From: Kitasatospora fiedleri
GTDB taxonomy: Bacteria > Actinomycetota > Actinomycetes > Streptomycetales > Streptomycetaceae
Direction of reading: 5' to 3'
Length of the DNA stretch: 64,000 bases
Assembly: GCF_948472415.1 (NCBI RefSeq)
Contig: NZ_OX419519.1
Coordinates: 5,857,001 to 5,921,000, forward strand
The notes under the pieces are model-generated. The model made no database searches. It saw only the letters and a list, made by a program, of their open reading frames with translations, and was not told where the DNA came from. A program made the position numbers and the translations under genes. Positions 34,580 to 42,508 of the stretch are shown here, piece by piece (the first letter of the stretch is position 1; every line of letters begins with the position of its first letter).

Positions 34580-36034
34580 ATGCCCACTGCAGTCCCCCTT
34601 CCCACCCCGTCCCTCCGCAGCGTCCCCACCGAACCCCTCGAAGCCGTCGACGTGGTGGTCCGGCACGAGTTCTGCGGCCCGCTGATCTGGAGCAACCGGC
34701 GCCACGCCTTCTTCCTGCCCCCGGACACGGCCACCGCCGCCCAGGTCACCCGCGCCGTCGAACGCCGCCGCGAGGGCCTGCCGTGGGAGGACGGCCTCCC
34801 CGCCGACGTGGCCGCGGAGCTTCGCCTCCTCGGCCTGGACGGGCGGATCCGTGAGATCCACTCCGCGCACCCCAACCGGCTGAGCGGACCGCTGGAGATT
34901 TACTTCGACTACACCTGGCTGTGCAACCTGGCCCGGCACAAGTGCGGGCAGGACTCCTTCTGCTACGCCGCCGAATTCCTCGGCCCGACCACCATGCGCG
35001 AGCAGCGGGTTCGCGAGCTTATGGCCGAACTCGCCCAGTGGGGGGTCATGAGGGTGCACTTGGCAGGCGGCGAGCCGACCATCAACAAGCGGGCACTCGC
35101 CAACTACCTCGACTCCGCAGCTGAGCACGGCCTCTACACCTCGATGGCCACCAACGGCCTGCTGATCAACGACGAGGTGCTGGACATCGTCTTCCGCAAC
35201 AACCTCAAGTCGATCAGCTTCAGCATCGACGGAGCCTCCGAGGAGACCCACGGCGCGATCCGGGGCGCCGGCCTGTTCGACAAGACGGTTGCCGCGCTGA
35301 AGCACACCGTCCGCCGCAAGCGCGAACTCGGTTCGTCGATGCGCGTCTGCGTCAAGCCCACTTACGAGCCCTCGACCCCGTACTCCGAGCTGGAGGCACT
35401 CGTCCTGCTCGGCATCGAAGCCGGCGCCGACGTCGTCAAGTTCGCCAACCCCGAGCGCTGCCTGCACCACGAGGAAGGCTTCTACTCCCACCAAGTCGAC
35501 GAGTACTACGCGACCATCGAGTACATCGGCGAACTCCAGCGCACCTACGGATCGCAGATCGCCATCACCAACGTCAGCAACCCGATGGCCGGCTGCGGGG
35601 ACATCGGCATCCCTGGCCTCACCGGCTGCATCGGTGGCCAGGAGCTGATCGCCCTCAATCCGGACGGCAGCGTCACCCCCTGCCTGATGCACCCGCACAA
35701 GCTCGGCAGCATCGACGGGGAGTACGCCAGTCTGCGTGACTTCTGGAACGGGTCCGGGAAGCTGACCGACTTCTGGAAAGCCCTGGAGAAGCCGGCCGGG
35801 TGCTCGGGATGTGACATCTACAGCTCCTGCCGCTCCGGCAGCACCACCCGGCGCATCGTCCAGATCGGCCGCTTCAACCCGGACCGCACCTCCGGTGAGT
35901 TCAGCGCCGCCAAGGACCCGTTGTGCACCCGCGACTACCTGGCCAGGCACCCCGAGAAGGCGCTCCCCGAGCCGGTGCAGGACCCCGCCGCGCTGCGCCA
36001 CTTCCGCGAGATCGCCGTCCGCCACTCGCTCTAG
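34580..36034 (+). CDS. Radical SAM/SPASM enzyme with unusual cysteine spacing
   Basis: A protein of 484 residues. An N-terminal domain of ~95 residues precedes the radical SAM barrel. The cluster-binding region reads CNLARHKCGQDSFCYAAEF, that is C-x6-C-x5-C instead of the usual C-x3-C-x2-C. The GGEP motif (HLAGGEPTINKRAL) and SIDGASEETH are normal. The C-terminal SPASM domain has the auxiliary-cluster cysteines (TGCIGGQELIALNPDGSVTP with its Cys, then AGCSGCDIYSSCRSG). SPASM enzymes commonly modify ribosomal peptides by forming thioether, C-C or C-O links, or by epimerisation. It is preceded by a 50-bp gap, the largest within the first part of the operon. Confidence 0.88.
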   Translation: MPTAVPLPTPSLRSVPTEPLEAVDVVVRHEFCGPLIWSNRRHAFFLPPDTATAAQVTRAVERRREGLPWEDGLPADVAAELRLLGLDGRIREIHSAHPNRLSGPLEIYFDYTWLCNLARHKCGQDSFCYAAEFLGPTTMREQRVRELMAELAQWGVMRVHLAGGEPTINKRALANYLDSAAEHGLYTSMATNGLLINDEVLDIVFRNNLKSISFSIDGASEETHGAIRGAGLFDKTVAALKHTVRRKRELGSSMRVCVKPTYEPSTPYSELEALVLLGIEAGADVVKFANPERCLHHEEGFYSHQVDEYYATIEYIGELQRTYGSQIAITNVSNPMAGCGDIGIPGLTGCIGGQELIALNPDGSVTPCLMHPHKLGSIDGEYASLRDFWNGSGKLTDFWKALEKPAGCSGCDIYSSCRSGSTTRRIVQIGRFNPDRTSGEFSAAKDPLCTRDYLARHPEKALPEPVQDPAALRHFREIAVRHSL

Positions 36035-36068
36035 CCGCCTGAGCGACGGACATGACTGGAGGACACCC

Positions 36069-37553
36069 GTGAAGATCGCGATCATCAGCTTCTTCGACTC
36101 GCTGCGGTTCGACGAATACCCCATCACCCACTCGCTCGGCGCGATGCGGCTCGGCGCGTACCTGCAGCAGCGTCACCCCGAGTGGCAAGTGCGACTGCGC
36201 GCTTTCGACGAGCGCACCTGGTCTGCCGAGCAGGCCGGCGCGGCCCTGTCCGCGGAGGACTTCGACACCGTCGGCCTCCCCGCGTACATCTGGACGCTGC
36301 AGCGCTCCCGCGAACTCGCCGCCGCCCTTGCCGCGGCCGACACCGCCCCGCTGGTGGTCTGCGGCGGCCCGGAGACCCGGGCCATGGACCACAGTGACTG
36401 GCCGGAGCAGGCGGTCTTCGTGATGGGACAGGGCGAGGAACCACTGACCTGGCTGTGCGAACAGCGCGCCGCGGACCCCGCTTTCGCCGGCCTCGCGCTC
36501 GACCCCGACCTGCCGCAACCGATCTACTCGGCGGCCCGCCCCCGCAAGGGCGCGTTCCGCTACGCCGTCCCCGACCGCGGTGACCGCCGACTGCCGCACG
36601 GACTCCCGCTGTTCGGCAGCGACTTCGACCGGATGGCGCAGGGAGACCCGGTGGAGACCGACTTCGCCTGGTACGAGACCGCGCGCGGTTGCATCTACGA
36701 CTGCAGCTTCTGCGGCCACAACACGCTGCCGTTCTTCGCGACCTTCGACCTCGACTTCGTGCGGACCGAGATCGTCAACATGCGCGACCGCGGCATCCGC
36801 CGGATCTTCCTGATCGACCCGATCCTCGGGGGGAAGCCGGCCCGGGGCAAGGAGATCATGCGGATGTTCCGCGACCTCGCCCCCGAGATCGCCATCAGCG
36901 CCTACATGCGGCCGGAGTTCCTCGACGACGAGTTCGTCGAGGTGCTGGTCGAGTCCAACATCCACGAACTGCTGATGGGGCTCCAGACCACGAACCCGAA
37001 CGTCCCCAAGCACGTCCGCGGCAACCACTTCGAGAAGATCATGAAGTTCGTGCCGCACCTCGCCGCCCGCGGCATCCCCTGGCGCGCCGAACTGATCGTC
37101 GGCCTGCCCGGTGACGACATGGCCGGGCTGCGCGAGTCCCTCCGCTTCACCGTCGAGGAACTCCGCCCCTGGTCCGTGCACGCCTACCACCTCACCGCCA
37201 TCCCCGAGACCAAGCTGTTCGAACTCCTCGACCGCACCGACGAAGAGGTCTGGATCAAGGCCGACGAGCGCCTGCGGGTGGTTTCCGCCAGCAGCTACGA
37301 CGAACGCGAACTGCGCGACATGCTGGTGTACGCCGGTGCCGTCACCTCGCTCCACGCCCACCTGCGCGACAGCGGCGTCGTCCAGCCCGACTACGACCTG
37401 CTCGACCGCGAGGTCGGCCGCATCCTCGCCGACCCGGCCGAGCGTCCGCGGGCGGCGGCGGCGTTCATCCGCATGAGCCAGGACTTGGGCCGGGAGATCT
37501 GGCGCCACCACACCCCGGCCGCTCCCTCCGCTGCACTGGCAGGCCGGGCATGA
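36069..37553 (+). CDS. B12-binding radical SAM enzyme
   Basis: A protein of 494 residues. The N-terminal ~150 residues have the Rossmann-like cobalamin-binding fold (MRLGAYLQQRHPEWQVR, FDTVGLPAYIWTLQ, VVCGGPETRAM). The radical SAM core follows with ARGCIYDCSFCGHNTLPFF (C-x3-C-x2-C) and LIVGLPGDDMAGLRESL. B12 radical SAM enzymes most often methylate unactivated carbon or phosphorus, or rearrange rings. GTG 36069 has GGAGGA eight bases upstream. Its stop overlaps the next ATG. Confidence 0.9.
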   Translation: MKIAIISFFDSLRFDEYPITHSLGAMRLGAYLQQRHPEWQVRLRAFDERTWSAEQAGAALSAEDFDTVGLPAYIWTLQRSRELAAALAAADTAPLVVCGGPETRAMDHSDWPEQAVFVMGQGEEPLTWLCEQRAADPAFAGLALDPDLPQPIYSAARPRKGAFRYAVPDRGDRRLPHGLPLFGSDFDRMAQGDPVETDFAWYETARGCIYDCSFCGHNTLPFFATFDLDFVRTEIVNMRDRGIRRIFLIDPILGGKPARGKEIMRMFRDLAPEIAISAYMRPEFLDDEFVEVLVESNIHELLMGLQTTNPNVPKHVRGNHFEKIMKFVPHLAARGIPWRAELIVGLPGDDMAGLRESLRFTVEELRPWSVHAYHLTAIPETKLFELLDRTDEEVWIKADERLRVVSASSYDERELRDMLVYAGAVTSLHAHLRDSGVVQPDYDLLDREVGRILADPAERPRAAAAFIRMSQDLGREIWRHHTPAAPSAALAGRA

Positions 37554-38980
37554 ACGTGCCGGTCGAATTGCTGGTCCGCCGACACGCCCGCTCGCGGTGG
37601 AACGCCGAGCGCCGCATCCAGGGCCAGGCCGCCGCACCCGGTCTCACCACCGACGGCACCGCCGAGTCCCGGGCCTGGGCCCGCACCCTCTCCCCGGCCG
37701 ACGGGATCCGGACGGTGTGGAGCAGCAGCGCGGCCCGGTCGATCGAGACCGCGACGCCCGCAGCCCACCGGCTCGGGGCTCGGCTGCGCAGCAACCCCGT
37801 CCTGGACGAGGTCGGCGCCGGCCGCCTCGAAGGACTCACCCACGACGAGGCCGCCCGCAGCCATCCCGACTGCCACCGCGTCTGGACCGCCCGCGGCGAC
37901 CTCGACGCGATCCCCGGGGCCGAAACGGGCGACGCCCTCCAGGCACGTGCCCTCGCCTTCCTCGCCATCGCCGCCAGCCCTTCGGGCGCGGCCGTCCACG
38001 GCACCCGCCAACTCGCCGTCACCCACGCCGCGTTCCTGCGTTCCCTGGTCAACACGGCGGAACGCCGCGAACGGACCTGGCCGGTCCCGATCCGGCACAT
38101 CGACCTGCACCGCCTCACCGACCCGTGGGCCCGGCTGGACCCGACGGAACTCGGCGCGCCCTGGCGCCCCGCCGTCCACCGCGTCGACACCGGGCCGCAC
38201 GGCACCTACCTGGTCAAAGTCCTGGTGGCACCGGACGGTGCGGCGGACCTCGACCGCCACCGGGCGCGGCACGACGCCGTCGCGGCCGCCACTGGGGCGC
38301 CGGCCCTGCTCGCCACCGCTCCGCGTCCCGGTGGCGGTGCCGTCACCGTCCGGCGGCACCTGCCGGGCAGCACCGTGCCGCACCGCATCGGCCCCGCCGC
38401 AGAATGGCAGCTGCACGCCTTCTACCGGCGGTTCTCCGAGCGCGTCGCCGCCGTGTTCGACACCGGCGCCCGGAGCTCCCTGCCGTCGCTGCGCGAACGC
38501 GTCGACGCCGTCCTGGCGGGCCCCGCCACCGAGGCCTCCGGCGCGCTCCGCACCCTGGCCGCCGGCCGCGGTGTCGCGGAGCTGCTCGCCGACCGGTCCA
38601 CGGTCGCCGACTTCGACCTGCACCGCGACAACACCTTGCGCACCGCGACGGGGCTCACCCAGATCGACTTCGACGGACTGTGCACAGGTCCCCGCCAGTG
38701 GGCCGGTGCCTGCGCCCTGGTCGGTGCCTCCGCCCTCTACCCTGCCCCCGCCGACGGACACAACCGCCCGCACACCCACCTGCTGGCGGGCGACACGGCC
38801 GACCAGCGGGAGCTGCACCTCCTGGTCGAGATCAGGCTGCTCCTCGGCCTGTCCTTCTTCCTCACCGGTGCCAGGGTCCACGGCGGCCAGGCCGCCGCGG
38901 GGTACGCCGACCTCTACCGCCGGGCCCTCGCGGCCCACCGCCCCCTCGCCGGGCGGCGTCCCGAAACGGCGGTGGCCTGA
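37550..38980 (+). CDS. Histidine-phosphatase / APH-type kinase fusion
   Basis: A protein of 476 residues. Residues 1-200 are a histidine phosphatase (phosphoglycerate-mutase fold): LLVRRHARSRWN with the catalytic His, DEVGAGRLEGLTHDEA and LAVTHAAFLRSLV with the second His. Residues 205-470 look like an aminoglycoside-phosphotransferase-fold kinase: VHRVDTGPHGTYLVKVLVAP, then ADFDLHRDNTLR (catalytic loop) and LTQIDFDGLC (metal-binding Asp). A phosphatase and a kinase in one chain suggest a phosphate added as a temporary tag or protecting group and later removed (inference). ATGA coupling upstream; TGATG overlap downstream. Confidence 0.82.
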   Translation: MNVPVELLVRRHARSRWNAERRIQGQAAAPGLTTDGTAESRAWARTLSPADGIRTVWSSSAARSIETATPAAHRLGARLRSNPVLDEVGAGRLEGLTHDEAARSHPDCHRVWTARGDLDAIPGAETGDALQARALAFLAIAASPSGAAVHGTRQLAVTHAAFLRSLVNTAERRERTWPVPIRHIDLHRLTDPWARLDPTELGAPWRPAVHRVDTGPHGTYLVKVLVAPDGAADLDRHRARHDAVAAATGAPALLATAPRPGGGAVTVRRHLPGSTVPHRIGPAAEWQLHAFYRRFSERVAAVFDTGARSSLPSLRERVDAVLAGPATEASGALRTLAAGRGVAELLADRSTVADFDLHRDNTLRTATGLTQIDFDGLCTGPRQWAGACALVGASALYPAPADGHNRPHTHLLAGDTADQRELHLLVEIRLLLGLSFFLTGARVHGGQAAAGYADLYRRALAAHRPLAGRRPETAVA

Positions 38981-40284
38981 TGGCGGACGGATACGAGATC
39001 GAACGCAAGTTCCTGGTGACCGCCCCGCCCACGACCGACGGCGGCCCCGCCCTGCGGATCGCCCAGGCGTACCTGTTCTCCGACGCCCGGACGGTACTGC
39101 GGATCGGCCGCCGACACGGCGGCTGGCGGCTCACCGTGAAGGACGCCGGACCAGGACCGGCCCGACGGGAGTTCCACACCATGCTGCCCGAAGAGCTCGG
39201 GGCCGCCCTGTTCACCTCGCCGACGGCCCGGCACACGGTCAAGTACCGCCGCCGGATCGACCACCGGGGTCGCACCTGGTTCGTCGACGCCTACCAGGAC
39301 GCCCACGCCGGGTTGGTGCTCGCCGAGACCGAGCTCCGCGACCTCGACGAACACGTCGACCTCCCGCCGTGGTGCGGCACGGAGGTCACCGCCCGCGTCG
39401 AGTACCACGACCACGCCCTGGCCCGGTCCGCGCCCGCTGGCCCCGCCACAGACCGCCCCCGCACGCGAAGGAGGAACACCGTGCCGACGACTGCCACTGA
39501 GGAGCGTTCTTTCCTCCTCTTCAAACCCGACGCGGTCGAGCGCGACCTCGTCGAGTCCGGTGCCCGAGCCGTGCGGGAAACCGGCCTGCGCACGGTGCGC
39601 CGGTACCGCACCGAGCTGACCGAGCACCAGCTCGCCGGCCTCTACGCCCAGATCGACCCGGACGACCGGCCGCTCACCGCAGGCATGCTGCGCCGCTGCC
39701 TGACCAAACGCCCCGTCGAAGTGCTGGAGGCCGTCGGCGAGCAGGCCTGCTCCCGCCTCCTGGCAGTCAAGACCGCCCTCCGCGCCGAGCACGGCAACGT
39801 CATCTACGGCAACCTCGTCCACTGCCCCGACACGCCCGATGAGGCCGCCGCCCAGTTCGAGGCACTGGCCGACCGCACCGGCCAGTCGTTCCGTCCCGTG
39901 CGGCGACACTGGCAGGGCTGGCCACTGCCCGTCATCGAGGACGCCCTCGACCACTGGTGGGCCGAGGCCCGGGATGCCGGCCACCGCACACCCACCCACT
40001 GGGCACCCTCCCATTCCGGCCACGCCTTCGTCCTGCGGATCGCCGTGCCGCGCCGCTGGGTCATCGAGTTCGACCGGATCGTCCGCTTCCTGGCCGACCT
40101 CGCCGACACCGACGACCCCGGCTACGGGCTCCGCGCGGCCCTGGCCGCCCTCTACGACGAACAGGGCCTGCCGATGCCCGCCCGCACGGCCGCCGAGGCC
40201 CACCGACTCGCCCTTCGGGTACGGGAATTCGGTCTTACCGCCGAGCTCCCCCCGACGAAGGCCCCGCAAGGAGAACGGACATGA
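38980..40284 (+). CDS. CYTH domain fused to nucleoside-diphosphate-kinase-like domain
   Basis: A protein of 434 residues if read through. Residues 1-150 are a CYTH triphosphate tunnel domain with the signature YEIERKFLV and alternating charged strands (RIGRRHGGWRLTVKDAG, VKYRRRIDHRGRTWFVDAYQ). Residues 175-310 resemble NDP kinase (RSFLLFKPDAVERDLVESG and the active-site His in GNLVHCPDTPDEA). The last ~120 residues are of unknown type (WQGWPLPVIEDALDHWWAE). No stop separates the two domains, yet a perfect ribosome binding site and GTG lie between them at residue 168, so the second half is probably also made alone. CYTH enzymes act on triphosphates or make cAMP-like products; an NDPK partner fits nucleotide handling. 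Confidence 0.82.
   Translation: MADGYEIERKFLVTAPPTTDGGPALRIAQAYLFSDARTVLRIGRRHGGWRLTVKDAGPGPARREFHTMLPEELGAALFTSPTARHTVKYRRRIDHRGRTWFVDAYQDAHAGLVLAETELRDLDEHVDLPPWCGTEVTARVEYHDHALARSAPAGPATDRPRTRRRNTVPTTATEERSFLLFKPDAVERDLVESGARAVRETGLRTVRRYRTELTEHQLAGLYAQIDPDDRPLTAGMLRRCLTKRPVEVLEAVGEQACSRLLAVKTALRAEHGNVIYGNLVHCPDTPDEAAAQFEALADRTGQSFRPVRRHWQGWPLPVIEDALDHWWAEARDAGHRTPTHWAPSHSGHAFVLRIAVPRRWVIEFDRIVRFLADLADTDDPGYGLRAALAALYDEQGLPMPARTAAEAHRLALRVREFGLTAELPPTKAPQGERT
39468..39483 (+). promoter_or_regulatory. Internal ribosome binding site and GTG within the CYTH-NDPK gene
   Basis: AAGGAGG at 39468-39474 stands six bases before GTG 39481, in frame with the surrounding gene and exactly at the domain boundary. 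Translation from here would give a free 267-residue NDPK-like protein. Confidence 0.6.
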
Positions 40285-40475
40285 CGCGACGTCGCCTCCC
40301 CGTGGCACTGGCACTGGCACAGGCCGCCGCTCGAGGGCTGAGCGCCCGCCTCCTCGCCCCCGTGGCGCACCGCCTGATCCGGCGCAGGCCGTCCGCGTCC
40401 GAACGCGCCACAGCGCAACTCATCGAGTTCCGCGAAGAACGCAACCGTGCCGGCGACAGCTACCCGCTGTGGTGA
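40281..40475 (+). CDS. Small basic protein, 64 residues
   Basis: The frame starts at an ATG overlapping the previous stop (ATGA). It is Arg/Ala-rich with an amphipathic N-terminal helix (MTRRRLPVALALAQAAARGL) and ends GDSYPLW. I do not recognise it. Tight coupling on both sides argues that it is a real gene and part of the pathway, perhaps a small accessory subunit. Confidence 0.6.
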   Translation: MTRRRLPVALALAQAAARGLSARLLAPVAHRLIRRRPSASERATAQLIEFREERNRAGDSYPLW

Positions 40476-40696
40476 CGGCCGTGCGGAACCTCTGCTCCGG
40501 TGCCCGCTACCACCTCCTGGTCACGCTGCCCGCACTCGTCCTCCGGGCCCTGCGCAGCGTCCGTGCCCCCGGCCCGCGCCCACCCGCCGACCCCAGCGGG
40601 TCGCTGCTCCACCCGGTGCACCACGACTACGGCCCCGGCGACTTCACCGCCCGCGGTGCCCGCCGTCCCACGCCCACCCACCGCAGGAACGACTGA
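40472..40696 (+). CDS. Small membrane-associated protein, 74 residues
   Basis: GTG 40472 overlaps the preceding stop. A hydrophobic stretch (YHLLVTLPALVLRALRSV) could insert in the membrane; the rest is Pro/His-rich (HPVHHDYGPGDFTARG). It ends five bases before the carbamoyltransferase start. No family recognised. The two tiny genes in tandem may encode a membrane recruitment pair for the late enzymes (guess). Confidence 0.5.
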   Translation: MTAVRNLCSGARYHLLVTLPALVLRALRSVRAPGPRPPADPSGSLLHPVHHDYGPGDFTARGARRPTPTHRRND

Positions 40697-40700
40697 ACCG

Positions 40701-42485
40701 ATGACCACAGTGCTCGGCATCTCCGCCTTCTACCACGACAGCGCGGCCGCTCTCCTCGTGGACGGACGGCTGGTGGCGGCCGCCCAGGAGGAACGCTTCT
40801 CCCGGCGCAAGCACGATCCGGCGTTCCCCGCCCAGGCCCTGCGCTACGTGCTCGACCAGGCCCCCGGGCGCGTCGACGCCGTCGCCTACTACGAGTCGCC
40901 GTGGCTCAAGCGTCGCCGGGTCCGCGCCACCCTGCTCGGCGCGGCACCGCACGGGCGCAGCGCGTTCGACCTCGCCGTCCGCGGTGGACTGCTACGGCGC
41001 GAGCCCACCGCCTCCGCCCTGCGCGCGGGCCTGCGCACTGCCGGCGTCCCCGCCGGCGTCCCGCTGCTGTGGTCCCGCCACCATCTCTCGCACGCCGCCA
41101 GCGCGTACTACCCGTCCCCCTTCGACGACGCCGCGGTACTGACCGCCGACGGCGTCGGCGAGCACACCACCACCGGACTGTTCCACGGCCGCGGTCCGAA
41201 GCTGCGCGCCCTGTTCGAACAGCGCTTCCCGCATTCGCTCGGACTGCTGTACTCCGCAGCCACCTACTTCTGCGGTTTTAAGGTCGACAGCGGTGAGTAC
41301 AAACTGATGGGCCTGGCCTCCTACGGCGACCGCGCCGGAGCGCGCACCGCGGAGCTGCGCCGACGGATCCTGGACCACCTGATCGATCTGCGCGCCGACG
41401 GTTCCTTCGCGCTGGACCTGCGGTACTTCGCGTTCCACCGGGACGGTTCGATCATCGACGTCCCGCAGTGGGAGCGGCTGTTCGAGATGGTGCGCCGCGC
41501 CCCGGAGAGCGGTATGCCCACCGCTCACACCGACCTCGCCCTCGCCTTCCAGCAGGTCGCCGAGGAGGTGATGCTGCGCCTGGCCCGCCTGGCCCGGCAC
41601 GCCACCGATGCCCCCGATCTGTGCCTGGCCGGCGGAGTCGCCCTCAACTGCGTGGCCAATACCCGGATAGCGCGCGAGGCCGGTTTCGACCGGGTCTGGG
41701 TCCAACCCGCTGCGGGCGACGCGGGCGGTGCCGTGGGGGCCGCCTACGCCGCCCACCACCTCTCGCTCCGCGCCGCCCGGCCCGCGCCGCCGGTGCCCGA
41801 CGGCATGAGCGGTGCTTACCTCGGACCGGACGTGCCGCCGGACGCGGTCCAAGAGTTGATCACCCGGTACGGGGCCCGGGCCACCCGCTACGACGATCCG
41901 CGAGCCCTCGCCGCCGCCGTGGCCGCCGACCTGGCCGCCGGCCGGGTAGTCGGCTGGGTGCAGGGCCGGATGGAGTTCGGACCCCGTGCCCTCGGAAACC
42001 GCAGCATCCTCGCCGATCCCCGCAACCCCGCCGCGAAGGAGTGGCTGAACACCCGGATCAAAGCCCGTGAGGACTTCCGCCCGTTCGCGCCGTCGATCCT
42101 CGCCGAGACCGCCGCGGACCACTTGGCGGAACCCGTCGTCTCCCCCTACATGACGCTCACCACGAAGGTCCACGCCAGGCCGGACGGCACCCCGGCCTTC
42201 CCCGCCGCCGTCCACGTGGACGGGACGGCCCGGCACCACACGGTGGATCGGCACGCCAACCCCCGCTTCCACCGCCTGCTCGCCGAGTTCCACCGGCTAA
42301 CCGGCTGCCCGGCCTTGGTCAACACCAGCTTCAACGTCCGCGGCGAGCCGATCGTCGCGACCGCCGACGACGCCTACCGGTGCTTCCTGAGGGCGGGTAT
42401 CGACCGGCTGGTCCTCGGTGAACACGTCTTCCGGCTGGAGGACCAGACCGTCGATCTCATCCATCCAGACCTGCCGCTCGACTGA
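40701..42485 (+). CDS. O-carbamoyltransferase (NodU/CmcH family)
   Basis: A protein of 594 residues, normal for the family. The N-terminal YrdC/Kae1-like ATPase fold starts GISAFYHDSAAALLVDGRLV. The conserved histidines lie in WSRHHLSHAASAYYPSPF, with VLTADGVGEHTTT next. The C-terminal domain has GRMEFGPRALGNRSILADP and VNTSFNVRGEPIV. The enzyme makes carbamoyl-AMP from carbamoyl phosphate and ATP and transfers the carbamoyl group to a hydroxyl (antibiotic decorations, Nod factors). It implies that the product carries a hydroxyl group, perhaps made by the diiron or B12 enzyme. Confidence 0.92.
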   Translation: MTTVLGISAFYHDSAAALLVDGRLVAAAQEERFSRRKHDPAFPAQALRYVLDQAPGRVDAVAYYESPWLKRRRVRATLLGAAPHGRSAFDLAVRGGLLRREPTASALRAGLRTAGVPAGVPLLWSRHHLSHAASAYYPSPFDDAAVLTADGVGEHTTTGLFHGRGPKLRALFEQRFPHSLGLLYSAATYFCGFKVDSGEYKLMGLASYGDRAGARTAELRRRILDHLIDLRADGSFALDLRYFAFHRDGSIIDVPQWERLFEMVRRAPESGMPTAHTDLALAFQQVAEEVMLRLARLARHATDAPDLCLAGGVALNCVANTRIAREAGFDRVWVQPAAGDAGGAVGAAYAAHHLSLRAARPAPPVPDGMSGAYLGPDVPPDAVQELITRYGARATRYDDPRALAAAVAADLAAGRVVGWVQGRMEFGPRALGNRSILADPRNPAAKEWLNTRIKAREDFRPFAPSILAETAADHLAEPVVSPYMTLTTKVHARPDGTPAFPAAVHVDGTARHHTVDRHANPRFHRLLAEFHRLTGCPALVNTSFNVRGEPIVATADDAYRCFLRAGIDRLVLGEHVFRLEDQTVDLIHPDLPLD

Positions 42486-42508
42486 CCGGCCCGGACCGAA
42501 GGGACACC

